Positions 8,432 through 17,105 of a stretch of DNA of 39,597 bases are shown piece after piece. Positions within the stretch are counted from its first letter, which is position 1; every line of letters begins with the position of its first letter. The DNA comes from Bdellovibrionales bacterium (GTDB lineage Bacteria > Bdellovibrionota > Bacteriovoracia > Bacteriovoracales > Bacteriovoracaceae). The notes beneath the pieces were generated by a model. That model saw only the letters and a program-made list of their open reading frames with translations, was not told the DNA's origin and did no database searches. The stretch spans positions 1 through 39,597 of the forward strand of contig DAOWEO010000110.1 of the NCBI GenBank assembly GCA_030638415.1, read 5' to 3'. Made by a program: the position numbers and the translations under genes.

Positions 8432-9294
8432 TTCTTCACCTCTTCATCTACTTGCTCTTTTTTGTTCTCTTCAGTAGGAGATATAAGAACAATCAACTCC
8501 TCTATTTCACTAAACTTCACACTTGGAGTTACATATATAGTCTGGCTACTACCATAAAAATCACGTTCGATTTCTGAAACAACGCCTATCTTAATTCCCT
8601 TAGGGTAAATCCTTCCTAAACCAGAAGTAATAACAATATCTCCTAGAACAAGTGGCCGAGTTCGTGGCACATACTTCATAATACAACGTCCACCTGAATC
8701 ACCTTCCACAATACCGTGAGTTCTCATGCGTGAAATTATTCCGTCCACCCTATTATTAGAGTCAAATAAAGTTAAAACATCAGCATAATGTGCTGTCACT
8801 CTTGAAACATATCCAACCAATCCCAATGAAGTAACAACGGGAGAATGCAAGGTAATACCACTGGACTCACCTTTATTAATACGAATAACCTTATGCTCAG
8901 ATGAGGCATCATAAGCAACTACTTGTGCAAATACCTGCTGTTCCTCCCGCTCCTGAACAAAGTCCAAAAGACTTTTTAGCCTTTCATTCTCTTTTTCTAT
9001 TTCTGAAACATGAAATAACCTTTTCTGGTAATCCTCTATTTTACTCTGTAATTTTACGTTTTCTTTACTCGCATTCACACTCAAAGTATAATGTTGGAAA
9101 AAATTACGAACTTCCAAATAACTGCCCGAAACACTAGATTGCAATGGAGTTAAGATATCAATTAAAAATGCATCAAATGGAGAGGTCTTTTCTACTACTG
9201 GTTCTTGCTTGGCCAAAACAAACAAAGCAGTTACCAATATAACAAAATTCCAAAATAATTTTAGCCGGCGACCACGGTCATCTCGAATATCCAC
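8428..9294 (-). CDS. mreC: MreC, rod-shape periplasmic scaffold
   Basis: 288 residues. A short basic cytoplasmic tail, a membrane helix at residues 14-28, a coiled coil at about 75-115 (SKENVKLQSKIEDYQKRL) and the two beta-barrel domains of MreC, including G-x-x-x-G-I-x-x-x-x-P-V-V and ITSGLGRIYPKGIKIGVV. MreC links the cytoplasmic MreB filament to PBP2 and stimulates it. GTG at 9294 is the probable start. It is the first gene of the operon. MreB normally precedes mreC, but the upstream gene here is a divergent foldase, so mreB must be elsewhere. Confidence 0.95.
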   Translation of the reverse strand: MDIRDDRGRRLKLFWNFVILVTALFVLAKQEPVVEKTSPFDAFLIDILTPLQSSVSGSYLEVRNFFQHYTLSVNASKENVKLQSKIEDYQKRLFHVSEIEKENERLKSLLDFVQEREEQQVFAQVVAYDASSEHKVIRINKGESSGITLHSPVVTSLGLVGYVSRVTAHYADVLTLFDSNNRVDGIISRMRTHGIVEGDSGGRCIMKYVPRTRPLVLGDIVITSGLGRIYPKGIKIGVVSEIERDFYGSSQTIYVTPSVKFSEIEELIVLISPTEENKKEQVDEEVKK

Positions 9295-9351
9295 ACTACC
9301 TACTTTTTATTGCTCAATGCATCATGGCAATAACTTTTCAAATAATTCTTC

Positions 9352-9379
9352 TTGAAAACTATATCACTATAAGTATAAA
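9352..9379 (+). promoter_or_regulatory. Probable promoter of the PpiD-like gene, overlapping a divergent mreC promoter
   Basis: Plus strand: TTGAAA (9352-9357), 16 bases, TATAAA (9374-9379). On the opposite strand a weaker pair, TTCACT and TATACT (9372-9377) spaced 17 bases, could drive mreC. The two -10 boxes would overlap. The 149-base divergent gap holds nothing else that I can name. Confidence 0.55.
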
Positions 9380-9443
9380 CTTTACGAATCACAAAGTGAA
9401 TTGTATTTTAATGAAGTAATTATTTAAAATAAAAGGATTTTTT

Positions 9444-10937
9444 ATGGCATCGTCTACATTTCAAAAAAAAGCATCTGGTATGCTCGTTACTGTACTCATT
9501 GGCTTAATTGTTGTCTCATTTATGTTTAGTGGGTACCAATCTTTTAAGTTTTCTAGCAACTCAATTGGAAAAGTTGGTGATTATGAAATAAAAGGGAGCG
9601 AATATCAAAACGAATTGAGCCGTACAATCAAGTACTACTCACAAATGATGGGAGGAAAGAACCTCACTTCCAAGGATATTGAACGCTTCGCTCTGAAGAA
9701 ACAAGTATTGAGAAAAATGATCGATTTAAAATTAAGACTAATTTTAAGTGACTCACTTCATATAGAGCCTGCTGCGGATGAAATTTCAGATCAAATTCAA
9801 AAGCTTCCATATTTTCTAGACAAGGGTGTCTTTAGCTTATCTTTATATAAGAATCTACTTAAAAATAACGGTCTTACTCCTCAAGCCTTTGAGCAAACAG
9901 TTCACGAAGACCTCAAAATTCAGGTTCTACAACAAAATTTTGGAAAGGTCCCAGTATCCTCGCAGTACTTAGCAGATCTTAAAAAGTTTAAAACACACGA
10001 ACTAACCAGTGTTGTATTAGACTTCAACCAAAGTGATATTCAATCCTCACTGCCAATTAAGCCAAAGATTGTAAAAACTTTTCTAAGTAATAAAGATAAT
10101 TTTTCAAAAGTAGAAAAATTATTTAGTGATAAGAAAAAATCACTTTCAAAACCTGCAGAGATTGAAGCTGCTCACATTCTACTCAAAACGACCCCAGAAA
10201 ATGAAAAAGAAATTCAGGCTAAAATTTTTAAACTTAGAAAAAAGCTAACAAGAAAAAACTTTGCACGAATGGCTGAAAAAAATACTGAGGATCCATCAGG
10301 AAAAAGTAACGGTGGAGATCTTGGCCGCTTTGGAAAAGGCAGAATGGTCAAAGAATTTGAAAATGCTGCTTTTTCAACCAAAGCAGGTAAAATATCTCAA
10401 CCAATTAAAACAACTTATGGATATCATATTATCTATGTAAAAAAACACCATGCAGCAAGTGAAGCTAAATTTGGCAAATTTAAAAATAGTCTTGCTAAAG
10501 ATCTGATTAGAAAAACAATGGACAATGACGCTAAGCAAAAAATGGAAGAGTTAACAATACAGCTTGAAAAGCTATTAAAAGATAACAAAATCCTAAAAGT
10601 TAAAAAGCTTGCAGCACAGTATAATATCCGCATGGAGCAAGAGGAAAAATTTAACCGTCTCGATGGCTACCTAGGAAAAATCAAACTAGACAAAGAGCTA
10701 CTAGCTGAAGTTTTCAAAGGAACAACCAGTAAAAAGAGTATTTTTACATTTACTCCTCAAGGGAAGATAACAATTGTAAAAGCTATCCCGTTTGTTAACA
10801 AAAACCCTGATATAGATAGTGAAAAAAAGATACTAGCAGGTCAAGAATTCCTCTTAACAAAAACTCTTATGGCCGGTATGCTAAGCGCACTTGAAAAAAA
10901 GGTAAAAGTTAATATACGTCAAAATGTTGTTAACTAA
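9444..10937 (+). CDS. PpiD/SurA-like membrane-anchored periplasmic peptidyl-prolyl isomerase
   Basis: 497 residues. A single N-terminal membrane helix (about residues 13-30) is followed by a SurA_N-type chaperone segment (SIGKVGDYEIKGSEYQNEL onward) and one parvulin domain at about residues 233-335, with AAHILLK, the G-G-D-L-G-R-F-G-K-G-R-M segment and TTYGYHIIYV. A C-terminal chaperone-like segment follows. This is the PpiD architecture: an inner-membrane foldase assisting proteins leaving the Sec translocon on the way to the outer membrane. E. coli PpiD is about 623 residues, so this is a shorter relative. An AAAGGA site lies six bases before the ATG. Confidence 0.88.
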   Translation: MASSTFQKKASGMLVTVLIGLIVVSFMFSGYQSFKFSSNSIGKVGDYEIKGSEYQNELSRTIKYYSQMMGGKNLTSKDIERFALKKQVLRKMIDLKLRLILSDSLHIEPAADEISDQIQKLPYFLDKGVFSLSLYKNLLKNNGLTPQAFEQTVHEDLKIQVLQQNFGKVPVSSQYLADLKKFKTHELTSVVLDFNQSDIQSSLPIKPKIVKTFLSNKDNFSKVEKLFSDKKKSLSKPAEIEAAHILLKTTPENEKEIQAKIFKLRKKLTRKNFARMAEKNTEDPSGKSNGGDLGRFGKGRMVKEFENAAFSTKAGKISQPIKTTYGYHIIYVKKHHAASEAKFGKFKNSLAKDLIRKTMDNDAKQKMEELTIQLEKLLKDNKILKVKKLAAQYNIRMEQEEKFNRLDGYLGKIKLDKELLAEVFKGTTSKKSIFTFTPQGKITIVKAIPFVNKNPDIDSEKKILAGQEFLLTKTLMAGMLSALEKKVKVNIRQNVVN

Positions 10938-10964
10938 TTTAATTTAAATAACTAGGAGAAAGTA

Positions 10965-11198
10965 ATGGCTGACAAAGACACAAAAAATGAAAGTAATGTT
11001 GCAGGAAAGTACTACGTAGATGATCAATGTATCGCTTGTGATGCTTGTATTGCAGAAGCTCCAGACTTTTTTGAAATGAATGATGACGAAGGTTATGCAT
11101 TTGCAAAAAAGCAACCAACAACTGACGAAGAGAAAGAGCAGTGTGAAAATGCTCTTGGTGCTTGCCCAGTTGAGTCAATTGGTAATGACGGAGAATAA
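10965..11198 (+). CDS. Single-cluster ferredoxin [4Fe-4S]
   Basis: 77 residues, acidic. The motif C22-x2-C25-x2-C28 followed by E-A-P-D-F-F and a distal C67-P fits the Fer4_13 type of monocluster ferredoxins. Cys60 is an additional residue seen at the equivalent place in many relatives. It is a soluble low-potential electron carrier; its partner enzyme is not in the window. The ATG has an AGGAG site, and a strong terminator follows 23 bases after the stop, so it may end the transcript begun by the foldase gene. Confidence 0.92.
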   Translation: MADKDTKNESNVAGKYYVDDQCIACDACIAEAPDFFEMNDDEGYAFAKKQPTTDEEKEQCENALGACPVESIGNDGE

Positions 11199-11221
11199 TT
11201 TCTCAACCAATTAAAAAGTGC

Positions 11222-11252
11222 AAAAAAGGGAGGTTTTATACCTCCTTTTTTA
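11222..11252 (+). terminator. Rho-independent terminator after the ferredoxin gene
   Basis: A GGAGG/CCTCC core (11229-11233 with 11241-11245), extended by an A-run pairing with a T-run, has a 7-base loop and ends in seven T. The A-run on the 5' side could also let it work in the other orientation. Confidence 0.85.
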
Positions 11253-11275
11253 TTGCAAAATAGAGAGAGGATATT

Positions 11276-12169
11276 ATGGTTTCAGATATTTTTAATGCAC
11301 AAAAATGGGATAAGGTAGCAGGTTTTGACTTTGAGGATATAACCTATCACAAGGCTAAAAACCAAGGTACAGTGCGAATTGCTATCAATCGCCCTGAAGT
11401 TCGTAATGCCTTTAGACCAAAAACTGTCGATGAACTCTATAAAGCTCTAGATCATGCCAAGCAGTGCTCTAATATTGGAAGTGTTCTGCTAACTGGTAAC
11501 GGGCCAAGCCCAAAAGATGGAGGTTGGGCATTTTGCTCTGGTGGAGATCAGAGGATTCGTGGAAAACATGGCTACCAATATCAGCAAGATAGTGGAGATG
11601 TAGATCCTGCCAAACTTGGTCGACTCCATATTCTTGAAGTACAGCGCCTCATTCGATTTATGCCAAAAATAGTCATTGCCGTAGTCCCTGGTTGGGCCGT
11701 TGGTGGAGGTCATAGCTTGCATGTTGTATGTGATCTAACTTTAGCCAGTTTGGAACATGCAATATTTAAACAGACTGATGCTGACGTAGCTAGCTTTGAT
11801 GGTGGTTTTGGATCTGCCTACCTTGCAAGACAGATCGGCCAAAAGCGTGCTCGGGAAATTTTCTTTTTAGGACTTGATTATTCTGCACAAGAAGCCTTTG
11901 ATATGGGAATGGTTAACAAAGCTGTCCCTCATGCAGAGCTAGAAGATACTGCTCTAGAATGGGCCAAGCTAATTAATGAAAAAAGCCCTACTGCCCAGCG
12001 TATGCTTAAGTATGCCTTTAATCTTATTGATGATGGGTTAGTTGGCCAACAAATGTTTGCTGGTGAGGCTACAAGACTCGCTTATACTACCGATGAGGCT
12101 GCTGAAGGCCGTAACGCTTTTGTAGAAAAACGAGATAAGGATTTTTCAAAATTCCCTTGGTATTATTAA
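11276..12169 (+). CDS. menB: 1,4-dihydroxy-2-naphthoyl-CoA synthase (MenB)
   Basis: 297 residues of the crotonase fold, matching MenB rather than a generic enoyl-CoA hydratase. Diagnostic parts are INRPEVRNAFRP near the N-terminus, the W-A-F-C-S-G-G-D-Q-R oxyanion segment, VPGWAVGGGHSLHVVCDLT, DADVASFDGGFGSAYLARQ and the C-terminal FPWYY tail. The enzyme cyclises o-succinylbenzoyl-CoA in menaquinone synthesis. No other men genes are in the window. An AGAGAGG site precedes the ATG. The stop overlaps that of the convergent mscS gene by four bases. Confidence 0.96.
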   Translation: MVSDIFNAQKWDKVAGFDFEDITYHKAKNQGTVRIAINRPEVRNAFRPKTVDELYKALDHAKQCSNIGSVLLTGNGPSPKDGGWAFCSGGDQRIRGKHGYQYQQDSGDVDPAKLGRLHILEVQRLIRFMPKIVIAVVPGWAVGGGHSLHVVCDLTLASLEHAIFKQTDADVASFDGGFGSAYLARQIGQKRAREIFFLGLDYSAQEAFDMGMVNKAVPHAELEDTALEWAKLINEKSPTAQRMLKYAFNLIDDGLVGQQMFAGEATRLAYTTDEAAEGRNAFVEKRDKDFSKFPWYY

Positions 12170-12975
12170 CTTTCTTTAAAGAGATGAATATCTTGCTGAG
12201 GAAAAGGAATACTAATTCCCTTCTCATCAAATGTTAATTTAACCTGCTCATGTAGATCAGAATATACTTCCCAGTAATCCTCTTTTTTTACAAAAGGACG
12301 TACATTAAAGTTTACACTGCTATCAGCAAGTGCAGCTAAGCTCACAGATGGTGCAGGATCAGCTAAAACCTTAGGGTGATTACTTAATAGTGACTCTAAA
12401 GTCTGTTTCGCTAACTTTAAATCATCTCCGTATCCAATTCCAAAAAGAAGGTCAACCCTACGAATAGGCTCGAGTGAATAGTTGATAATATTCCCACTCG
12501 CTAATCCACCATTTGCAATTATAATTGTTTTTCTATCAGCAGTAATTAGAGATGTAGTAAAAAGAGATATTTTTTTTACTGTACCACTAAAACCAAGAGC
12601 CTCAATAAAATCACCTATGCCAAAAGGATGCAAGATAATTAGAAGCACTCCTCCTGCTAAGTTAGAAAGAGTTCCTTGTAAAGCTAAACCAATCGCCAAA
12701 CCAGCTGCTCCAACTACGGCCAGTAAAGATGTTGTTTTGACTCCGATCATTTCGAGAGTCATTATCACAAGACAAACTTTCAAAGCAATGGATAGCGCAC
12801 TTGTTATAAAAGATACTACTGCAGTATCAACCTTTTTTTTATCTAGAATTTTACGTGTAAAAGAGGTTAATAGCTTTATAAGACTCCAACCAAGAAGAAT
12901 TAATAGTATTGCCCCAAGCACATCGAATAAATGTAAATTGATATAACTTATAACCTTATCAATATAAGTATTCAT
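12166..12975 (-). CDS. MscS-family mechanosensitive channel
   Basis: 269 residues, close to E. coli MscS (286). Three hydrophobic segments are followed by the glycine/alanine-packed pore helix (AVVGAAGLAIGLALQGTLSNLAGGVLL, about residues 88-115), then the beta domain (HPFGIGDFIEA) and an alpha/beta C-domain with R-R-V-D-L-L-F-G-I-G-Y. It gates under membrane tension to release solutes after hypo-osmotic shock. The ribosome site AAGGA sits inside the 3' end of the small gene upstream, and only one base separates that stop from this ATG. Confidence 0.95.
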   Translation of the reverse strand: MNTYIDKVISYINLHLFDVLGAILLILLGWSLIKLLTSFTRKILDKKKVDTAVVSFITSALSIALKVCLVIMTLEMIGVKTTSLLAVVGAAGLAIGLALQGTLSNLAGGVLLIILHPFGIGDFIEALGFSGTVKKISLFTTSLITADRKTIIIANGGLASGNIINYSLEPIRRVDLLFGIGYGDDLKLAKQTLESLLSNHPKVLADPAPSVSLAALADSSVNFNVRPFVKKEDYWEVYSDLHEQVKLTFDEKGISIPFPQQDIHLFKES

Positions 12976-12976
12976 A

Positions 12977-13189
12977 TTAATCCTTCCGATGCAGCTTAAT
13001 TACTTGTAAAACCTGCTGTAGTAGCTCTTTACACTCTCTTTCGCCTTTACCAAAAAGAACATGGCTTTTTTGTAATTCAACTATTTTTTCTGATTTTAAC
13101 TCAAAAGAGCTCAACCGGTTGTTTAAATTATTACGTAGAGTACGTAATTGTTTAGGGCTCCAGCTGCTCAATTCTGCTAAATCTTTCAT
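12977..13189 (-). CDS. Small hypothetical protein upstream of mscS
   Basis: 70 residues, predicted helical and basic, with a patterned N-terminus (SSWSPKQLRTLRNNLNNRLSSFEL) followed by KSEKIVELQKSHVLFGKGERECKEL. The GGAG site and the one-base gap to mscS support real translation and coupling. I do not recognise the family. It could be a DNA- or protein-binding helical hairpin. Confidence 0.6.
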   Translation of the reverse strand: MKDLAELSSWSPKQLRTLRNNLNNRLSSFELKSEKIVELQKSHVLFGKGERECKELLQQVLQVIKLHRKD

Positions 13190-13253
13190 ATATTTACTCC
13201 TAATAGTACTAAAAAATTGTTATACCATGACCACTTTAATATTCAATACCAAT

Positions 13254-13270
13254 TAAAGCAGCTTTATGCT
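13254..13270 (+). promoter_or_regulatory. Palindrome overlapping a candidate -10 upstream of the ABC-F gene
   Basis: TAAAGC-A-GCTTTA (13254-13266) is a perfect 13-bp palindrome that touches a possible -10 TATGCT (13265-13270); TTCAAT lies 17 bases upstream of the -10. It may be an operator, but only the symmetry supports this. Confidence 0.3.
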
Positions 13271-13304
13271 AATTTGATGCTTATTAAACTTATTAGGAAC
13301 TACC

Positions 13305-15236
13305 ATGGCCATTATCTGCTCTCTCTCCAATATGACCCTCAGCTTTGGACAAAGAACTCTCTTTGATCAAGCTCAGTTAACTATCCACGAAGGAGACCGT
13401 ATTGGACTATTAGGACTAAATGGCCAAGGAAAATCGACTCTATTTAATATTATTACAGAACAAGTAAAACTAGATCATGTAACACCACCTTTTACTTTTG
13501 ATAAAAGTAATAGCGACTTTAGCGTACTCTTAATTCCACAAGAGCTTGATTTCGAAAACTTTCTAGATCTAGATGTTTCAAACTACTTCTTAGCCTTTTA
13601 TCCTGAGTTGTATAAAATTCACCAGCAATTAGAGATACTCAATGATGCCATCTGTAGTGGAGACGAAAAAGCATTAGATAGGCAGCAAGTTCTATTAGAT
13701 CGGTTTGAATTTTTACAAGGATGGGATATTCAAAGTAATTATGAGAGCTATCTTAAGTTTTTTGGTATTGCTAATGTTACAACAAAGCTACTTAGCCTTA
13801 GTGGTGGAGAGCAGAGAAAACTAGCTCTAAGTGTCGGCTTAAGTGCAAAAGAGAGACTTATTTTATGGGATGAACCAACAAACCATCTAGATATTGAGTC
13901 TATTCAAAAATTTGAAGAAGAGATTGCCAGTAGCCAGAAAACATTTATGATTATCAGCCACGACCGCTATTTGCTAAATACAATCGCCAATAAAATTGTC
14001 CATATTGAACGAGGAAAAATTACTAGCTTCATTGGAACTTACCTTGATTATCTAGACCACTTAGAATTAAAAGAACAAGAGAGGTTAAAAAATCTTGAAA
14101 CACTCAAAAATAAACATCGGCGTGAACAAGCTTGGATGCGCCAAGGAATTAAAGCTCGTGGGACTCGTTCAAAAAAGAGAGTCGAGGGGTTTAATAATAT
14201 TCGTAGCAATATTGCAGAGCTAAAATCACAAAGTAAGAAACTTTCGGAACTATCCTTACAACACAGTGGAAGAAAATCAAAACAACTTATTGCTATAGAG
14301 GAAGGCCTATTTTGCTATGATGATATCCCATTCCTAAAGCGTATCAACATCAGCGTATTTAAAGGTGACAAGATTGCCCTGATTGGCGCTAATGGCACAG
14401 GTAAAACGACCCTGATCAAAATTATCCAAGAACAGCTTAAATTAACAACAGGTAAATTTAAATCACTTGATCAGCTCAACACCTTATGCTTTGATCAAAA
14501 AAGAGAATCTCTTGATCTAGAGAAATCCCCAATTGAACTGGTTGGAGATGGCATGGACATGATTCAAACAGCCTTTGGAGAGATTCAAATTAATAGCTAC
14601 CTAAAACGTTTTCTCTTTACCTCTGACCAGGTAAACCGCCCTATTAAAGGTCTATCTGGTGGAGAAAAAAATAGACTACAGCTTGCACTATTTATGAAAG
14701 ATGTAGCAGATTTATGGATTTTTGATGAGCCAACCAATGATTTAGATATAGAAACAATTAATCTTTTAGAGAATGAACTAACTAACTATAGTGGTGCAAT
14801 TATTATTATTGGCCACGACAGAGCATTTTTAGACAATGTATGCAAAAAAACATGGCTCATTTACAACCAAGAAATTGAAATGTTTGAAGGGGGATACTCC
14901 CAGGTTGCACCTTTTCTTGAAGCAATGAGACTTGAGAATGAACTCAAAGAGAAAGAACGTGAGAGTGCAAAAAAGCAAATAAAACAAGAACCTAAAGTTG
15001 CTAAAAAACTAAGTTATAAAGATCAGCAGCGCTTTGATACCATTGAAGAGATTATCATGACTACAGAGAAAGAAATCAGCTCTTTTGAAGAGACAATGGG
15101 AACGTATGATTTCAATAGTATGGACAGCACTAAAACAGCTGAGTTCGATAAAATTACTGCTCAAAAAGGTACTGCAGAAATTACATTAAAAAACCTTTAT
15201 GCAGAGTGGGAAGAGCTAGAAAAAAAACAGCAGTAA
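13305..15236 (+). CDS. ABC-F family ATPase (Uup-like)
   Basis: 643 residues with two ABC domains in one chain and no membrane part. Walker A sequences are GLNGQGKST (near 39) and GANGTGKTT (near 362), signatures are LSGGEQRKL and LSGGEKNRL, and Walker B sequences are ILWDEPTNHLD and WIFDEPTNDLD. The linker between the domains is a charged helical hairpin, and a C-terminal coiled coil (about residues 545-643) is present, as in Uup. ABC-F proteins act on ribosomes or on branched DNA intermediates. It is monocistronic, with an AGGA site before the ATG, and converges on mnmH. Confidence 0.92.
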   Translation: MAIICSLSNMTLSFGQRTLFDQAQLTIHEGDRIGLLGLNGQGKSTLFNIITEQVKLDHVTPPFTFDKSNSDFSVLLIPQELDFENFLDLDVSNYFLAFYPELYKIHQQLEILNDAICSGDEKALDRQQVLLDRFEFLQGWDIQSNYESYLKFFGIANVTTKLLSLSGGEQRKLALSVGLSAKERLILWDEPTNHLDIESIQKFEEEIASSQKTFMIISHDRYLLNTIANKIVHIERGKITSFIGTYLDYLDHLELKEQERLKNLETLKNKHRREQAWMRQGIKARGTRSKKRVEGFNNIRSNIAELKSQSKKLSELSLQHSGRKSKQLIAIEEGLFCYDDIPFLKRINISVFKGDKIALIGANGTGKTTLIKIIQEQLKLTTGKFKSLDQLNTLCFDQKRESLDLEKSPIELVGDGMDMIQTAFGEIQINSYLKRFLFTSDQVNRPIKGLSGGEKNRLQLALFMKDVADLWIFDEPTNDLDIETINLLENELTNYSGAIIIIGHDRAFLDNVCKKTWLIYNQEIEMFEGGYSQVAPFLEAMRLENELKEKERESAKKQIKQEPKVAKKLSYKDQQRFDTIEEIIMTTEKEISSFEETMGTYDFNSMDSTKTAEFDKITAQKGTAEITLKNLYAEWEELEKKQQ

Positions 15237-15250
15237 AGTATTACAATTAT

Positions 15251-16261
15251 TTATTTTAATAAACACTCTAAAGCAAACTCTGACACCGAACAGTTTCCCC
15301 AAACAATATTTTCAGTCTCTCGCTGATTCTTTTTTGCTGTTTTGTCATAGAGAGCATCATAGTAACTAAGTAATATTTTTATTGCACTTTTGAGCTGACC
15401 ACTTTTAATAAATGATACAACTTCGTTATATCGCTCATCACCTATCTTTTTTTTAATAAATGTACATGCATTGACTAATCTCTCTAAAGGCACTTCCGCA
15501 TAATCCCCTACAATATGATCGACTCTTCTCTCTAATGTCGTTTCAACATATAGCATCGGTGCAGCTCGCATCTGTAAAAAAAGTGGCTCTACAACAGAAA
15601 CTTTACCGATATTTCGACTCTCACTCTCTACCCAAATACGTTTTGTTAAATCAAATGTCTTCCACATATCAAAACAGTTATTTTCAAACTGCTCATTTGA
15701 TGGCTGTGGGATATCAGTAGTTTTTCCAAATGAAGATCCCAAATGGTGTGCAATTCCTTCTAAATCTAAAACCTGTTCGTTGTTTACTGCCAGCTCTTTT
15801 AAAATACGTGTTTTTCCAACACCAGTTCTGCCACCTAATATATATATATTTGCCTCTTGTGCAAAATAAGTACGAATATACTGACGGTATCCCTTATAAC
15901 CATTTTGTAATTGAACAACATCCAAGCCTGCCATTTTACATAACCAAACAATTGAAGCACTCCGCATACCACCACGCCAACAGTAAATTACTAACTTATT
16001 TGATTTGATTTCACGAAGCTGCTCTAAGATCATACTCATTTTAGGGCCAACAAAAGATAAAGCATCATCAAAAGCTGGAGCTGCACCATCTTTTTTATAG
16101 ACCGTTCCAACAACTACGCGCTCATCATCACTCAGCAAAGGTATATTAATTGCTTGAGGTATATGTCCTTGGGAAAACTCAGCGGGAGTACGAACATCAA
16201 CAATTGCAATGTCGTGATTAGGTGGTGAGGCTAAAAAACTCTTAACTTCAATCAGACTCAC
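15251..16261 (-). CDS. mnmH: tRNA 2-selenouridine / geranyl-2-thiouridine synthase
   Basis: 336 residues. The rhodanese domain carries the catalytic Cys94 in the loop Y-C-W-R-G-G-M-R-S, and a P-loop GGRTGVGKT (143-151) follows in the C-terminal half, the defining MnmH (SelU, YbbB) arrangement. The enzyme geranylates 2-thiouridine at the tRNA wobble base and replaces sulfur with selenium from selenophosphate. This implies a selenophosphate synthetase elsewhere, or use for geranylation alone. The start is GTG at 16261, inside the end of hslO (14-base overlap), and it is the last gene of the operon. Confidence 0.93.
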   Translation of the reverse strand: MSLIEVKSFLASPPNHDIAIVDVRTPAEFSQGHIPQAINIPLLSDDERVVVGTVYKKDGAAPAFDDALSFVGPKMSMILEQLREIKSNKLVIYCWRGGMRSASIVWLCKMAGLDVVQLQNGYKGYRQYIRTYFAQEANIYILGGRTGVGKTRILKELAVNNEQVLDLEGIAHHLGSSFGKTTDIPQPSNEQFENNCFDMWKTFDLTKRIWVESESRNIGKVSVVEPLFLQMRAAPMLYVETTLERRVDHIVGDYAEVPLERLVNACTFIKKKIGDERYNEVVSFIKSGQLKSAIKILLSYYDALYDKTAKKNQRETENIVWGNCSVSEFALECLLK

Positions 16262-17093
16262 GCTTCATATCCTCTTCTAAAATCTCATATGATTTTTTAC
16301 AATAGTCGCAAGTAATAGCAATTAATCCATCTTCTGCGAAAATTTCTTTTAACTGCTCAGGAGGAAGAGTTTCAACATTAGAAATCATGCCCTGCATAGA
16401 ACAAGGACAGAAGAATTTAATCTCTTTTGCCCCAAGATAATTGAGCCCAATATGCTTAAACTGCTCAATAATTGTAGCTTCCTCTTGCAGTCCCATGCTC
16501 ATTATGTTTTGTAATTTAGGCAGGTAATTCGAATAGACCTCCTCAATTCTACATACACTCTCCAACTTATCGTACTCTTGATCAGGGAGAACATTAATTA
16601 ACACAGCTTGGTCAGAGTCAGTCGAAAGTATAATTTTACTTTTAGTTTGATATGACTGCTCTAATACGTGGTTAATAACCTCTTCTACACTTTGCTGCTT
16701 CATTTCAACAATTGAATGGTATGGTTTTTTCGAAGATGGAAGAATTTTGGTAATACGACACTTCCCAATTAATTTATCAGGGGTCTCTTCAAATGCTTCA
16801 GGAAACATCATCGTTCTAAATGTCCCTGTTTCACTCAGTTCAAGTTTGAAGCGAAAATAAGGTTGTTCAGAATCAATAAAGATCCCCATAGTCTCAGAGG
16901 ACTTTAAAAAAACATTCAAAGGAAGCAGTGATAGCAAGATATCGCGATTATATCCAAAGAGCTTACTATTGTAGCTATGAGTAATTGCTAAATCATTCAC
17001 TACTTTTTGTGCCTCTAAAAAATAAAAGGAAACTTGCTTTGCAGAGTCCATAAAATTATATAAACGTGCTGGCAGTAATTTTTTTTCACCCAT
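16248..17093 (-). CDS. hslO: Hsp33 redox-regulated holdase chaperone
   Basis: 281 residues, usual for Hsp33. The C-terminal zinc switch is intact: Cys229-x-Cys231 and Cys262-x2-Cys265, with the ribbon FFCPCSMQGM. The N-terminal substrate-binding domain is present, although with low similarity to the E. coli protein as I remember it. Under oxidative stress the cysteines form disulfides, zinc leaves and the protein binds unfolding clients. It overlaps mnmH by 14 bases and lies 12 bases after the pseudouridine synthase gene. Confidence 0.92.
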   Translation of the reverse strand: MGEKKLLPARLYNFMDSAKQVSFYFLEAQKVVNDLAITHSYNSKLFGYNRDILLSLLPLNVFLKSSETMGIFIDSEQPYFRFKLELSETGTFRTMMFPEAFEETPDKLIGKCRITKILPSSKKPYHSIVEMKQQSVEEVINHVLEQSYQTKSKIILSTDSDQAVLINVLPDQEYDKLESVCRIEEVYSNYLPKLQNIMSMGLQEEATIIEQFKHIGLNYLGAKEIKFFCPCSMQGMISNVETLPPEQLKEIFAEDGLIAITCDYCKKSYEILEEDMKRESD

Positions 17094-17105
17094 TAAATAT
17101 CCAGT

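Noticed and set aside
12482-12946. Plus-strand frame inside the mscS gene
   Set aside because: MscS is well supported on the minus strand and this frame has no ribosome site or family pattern.
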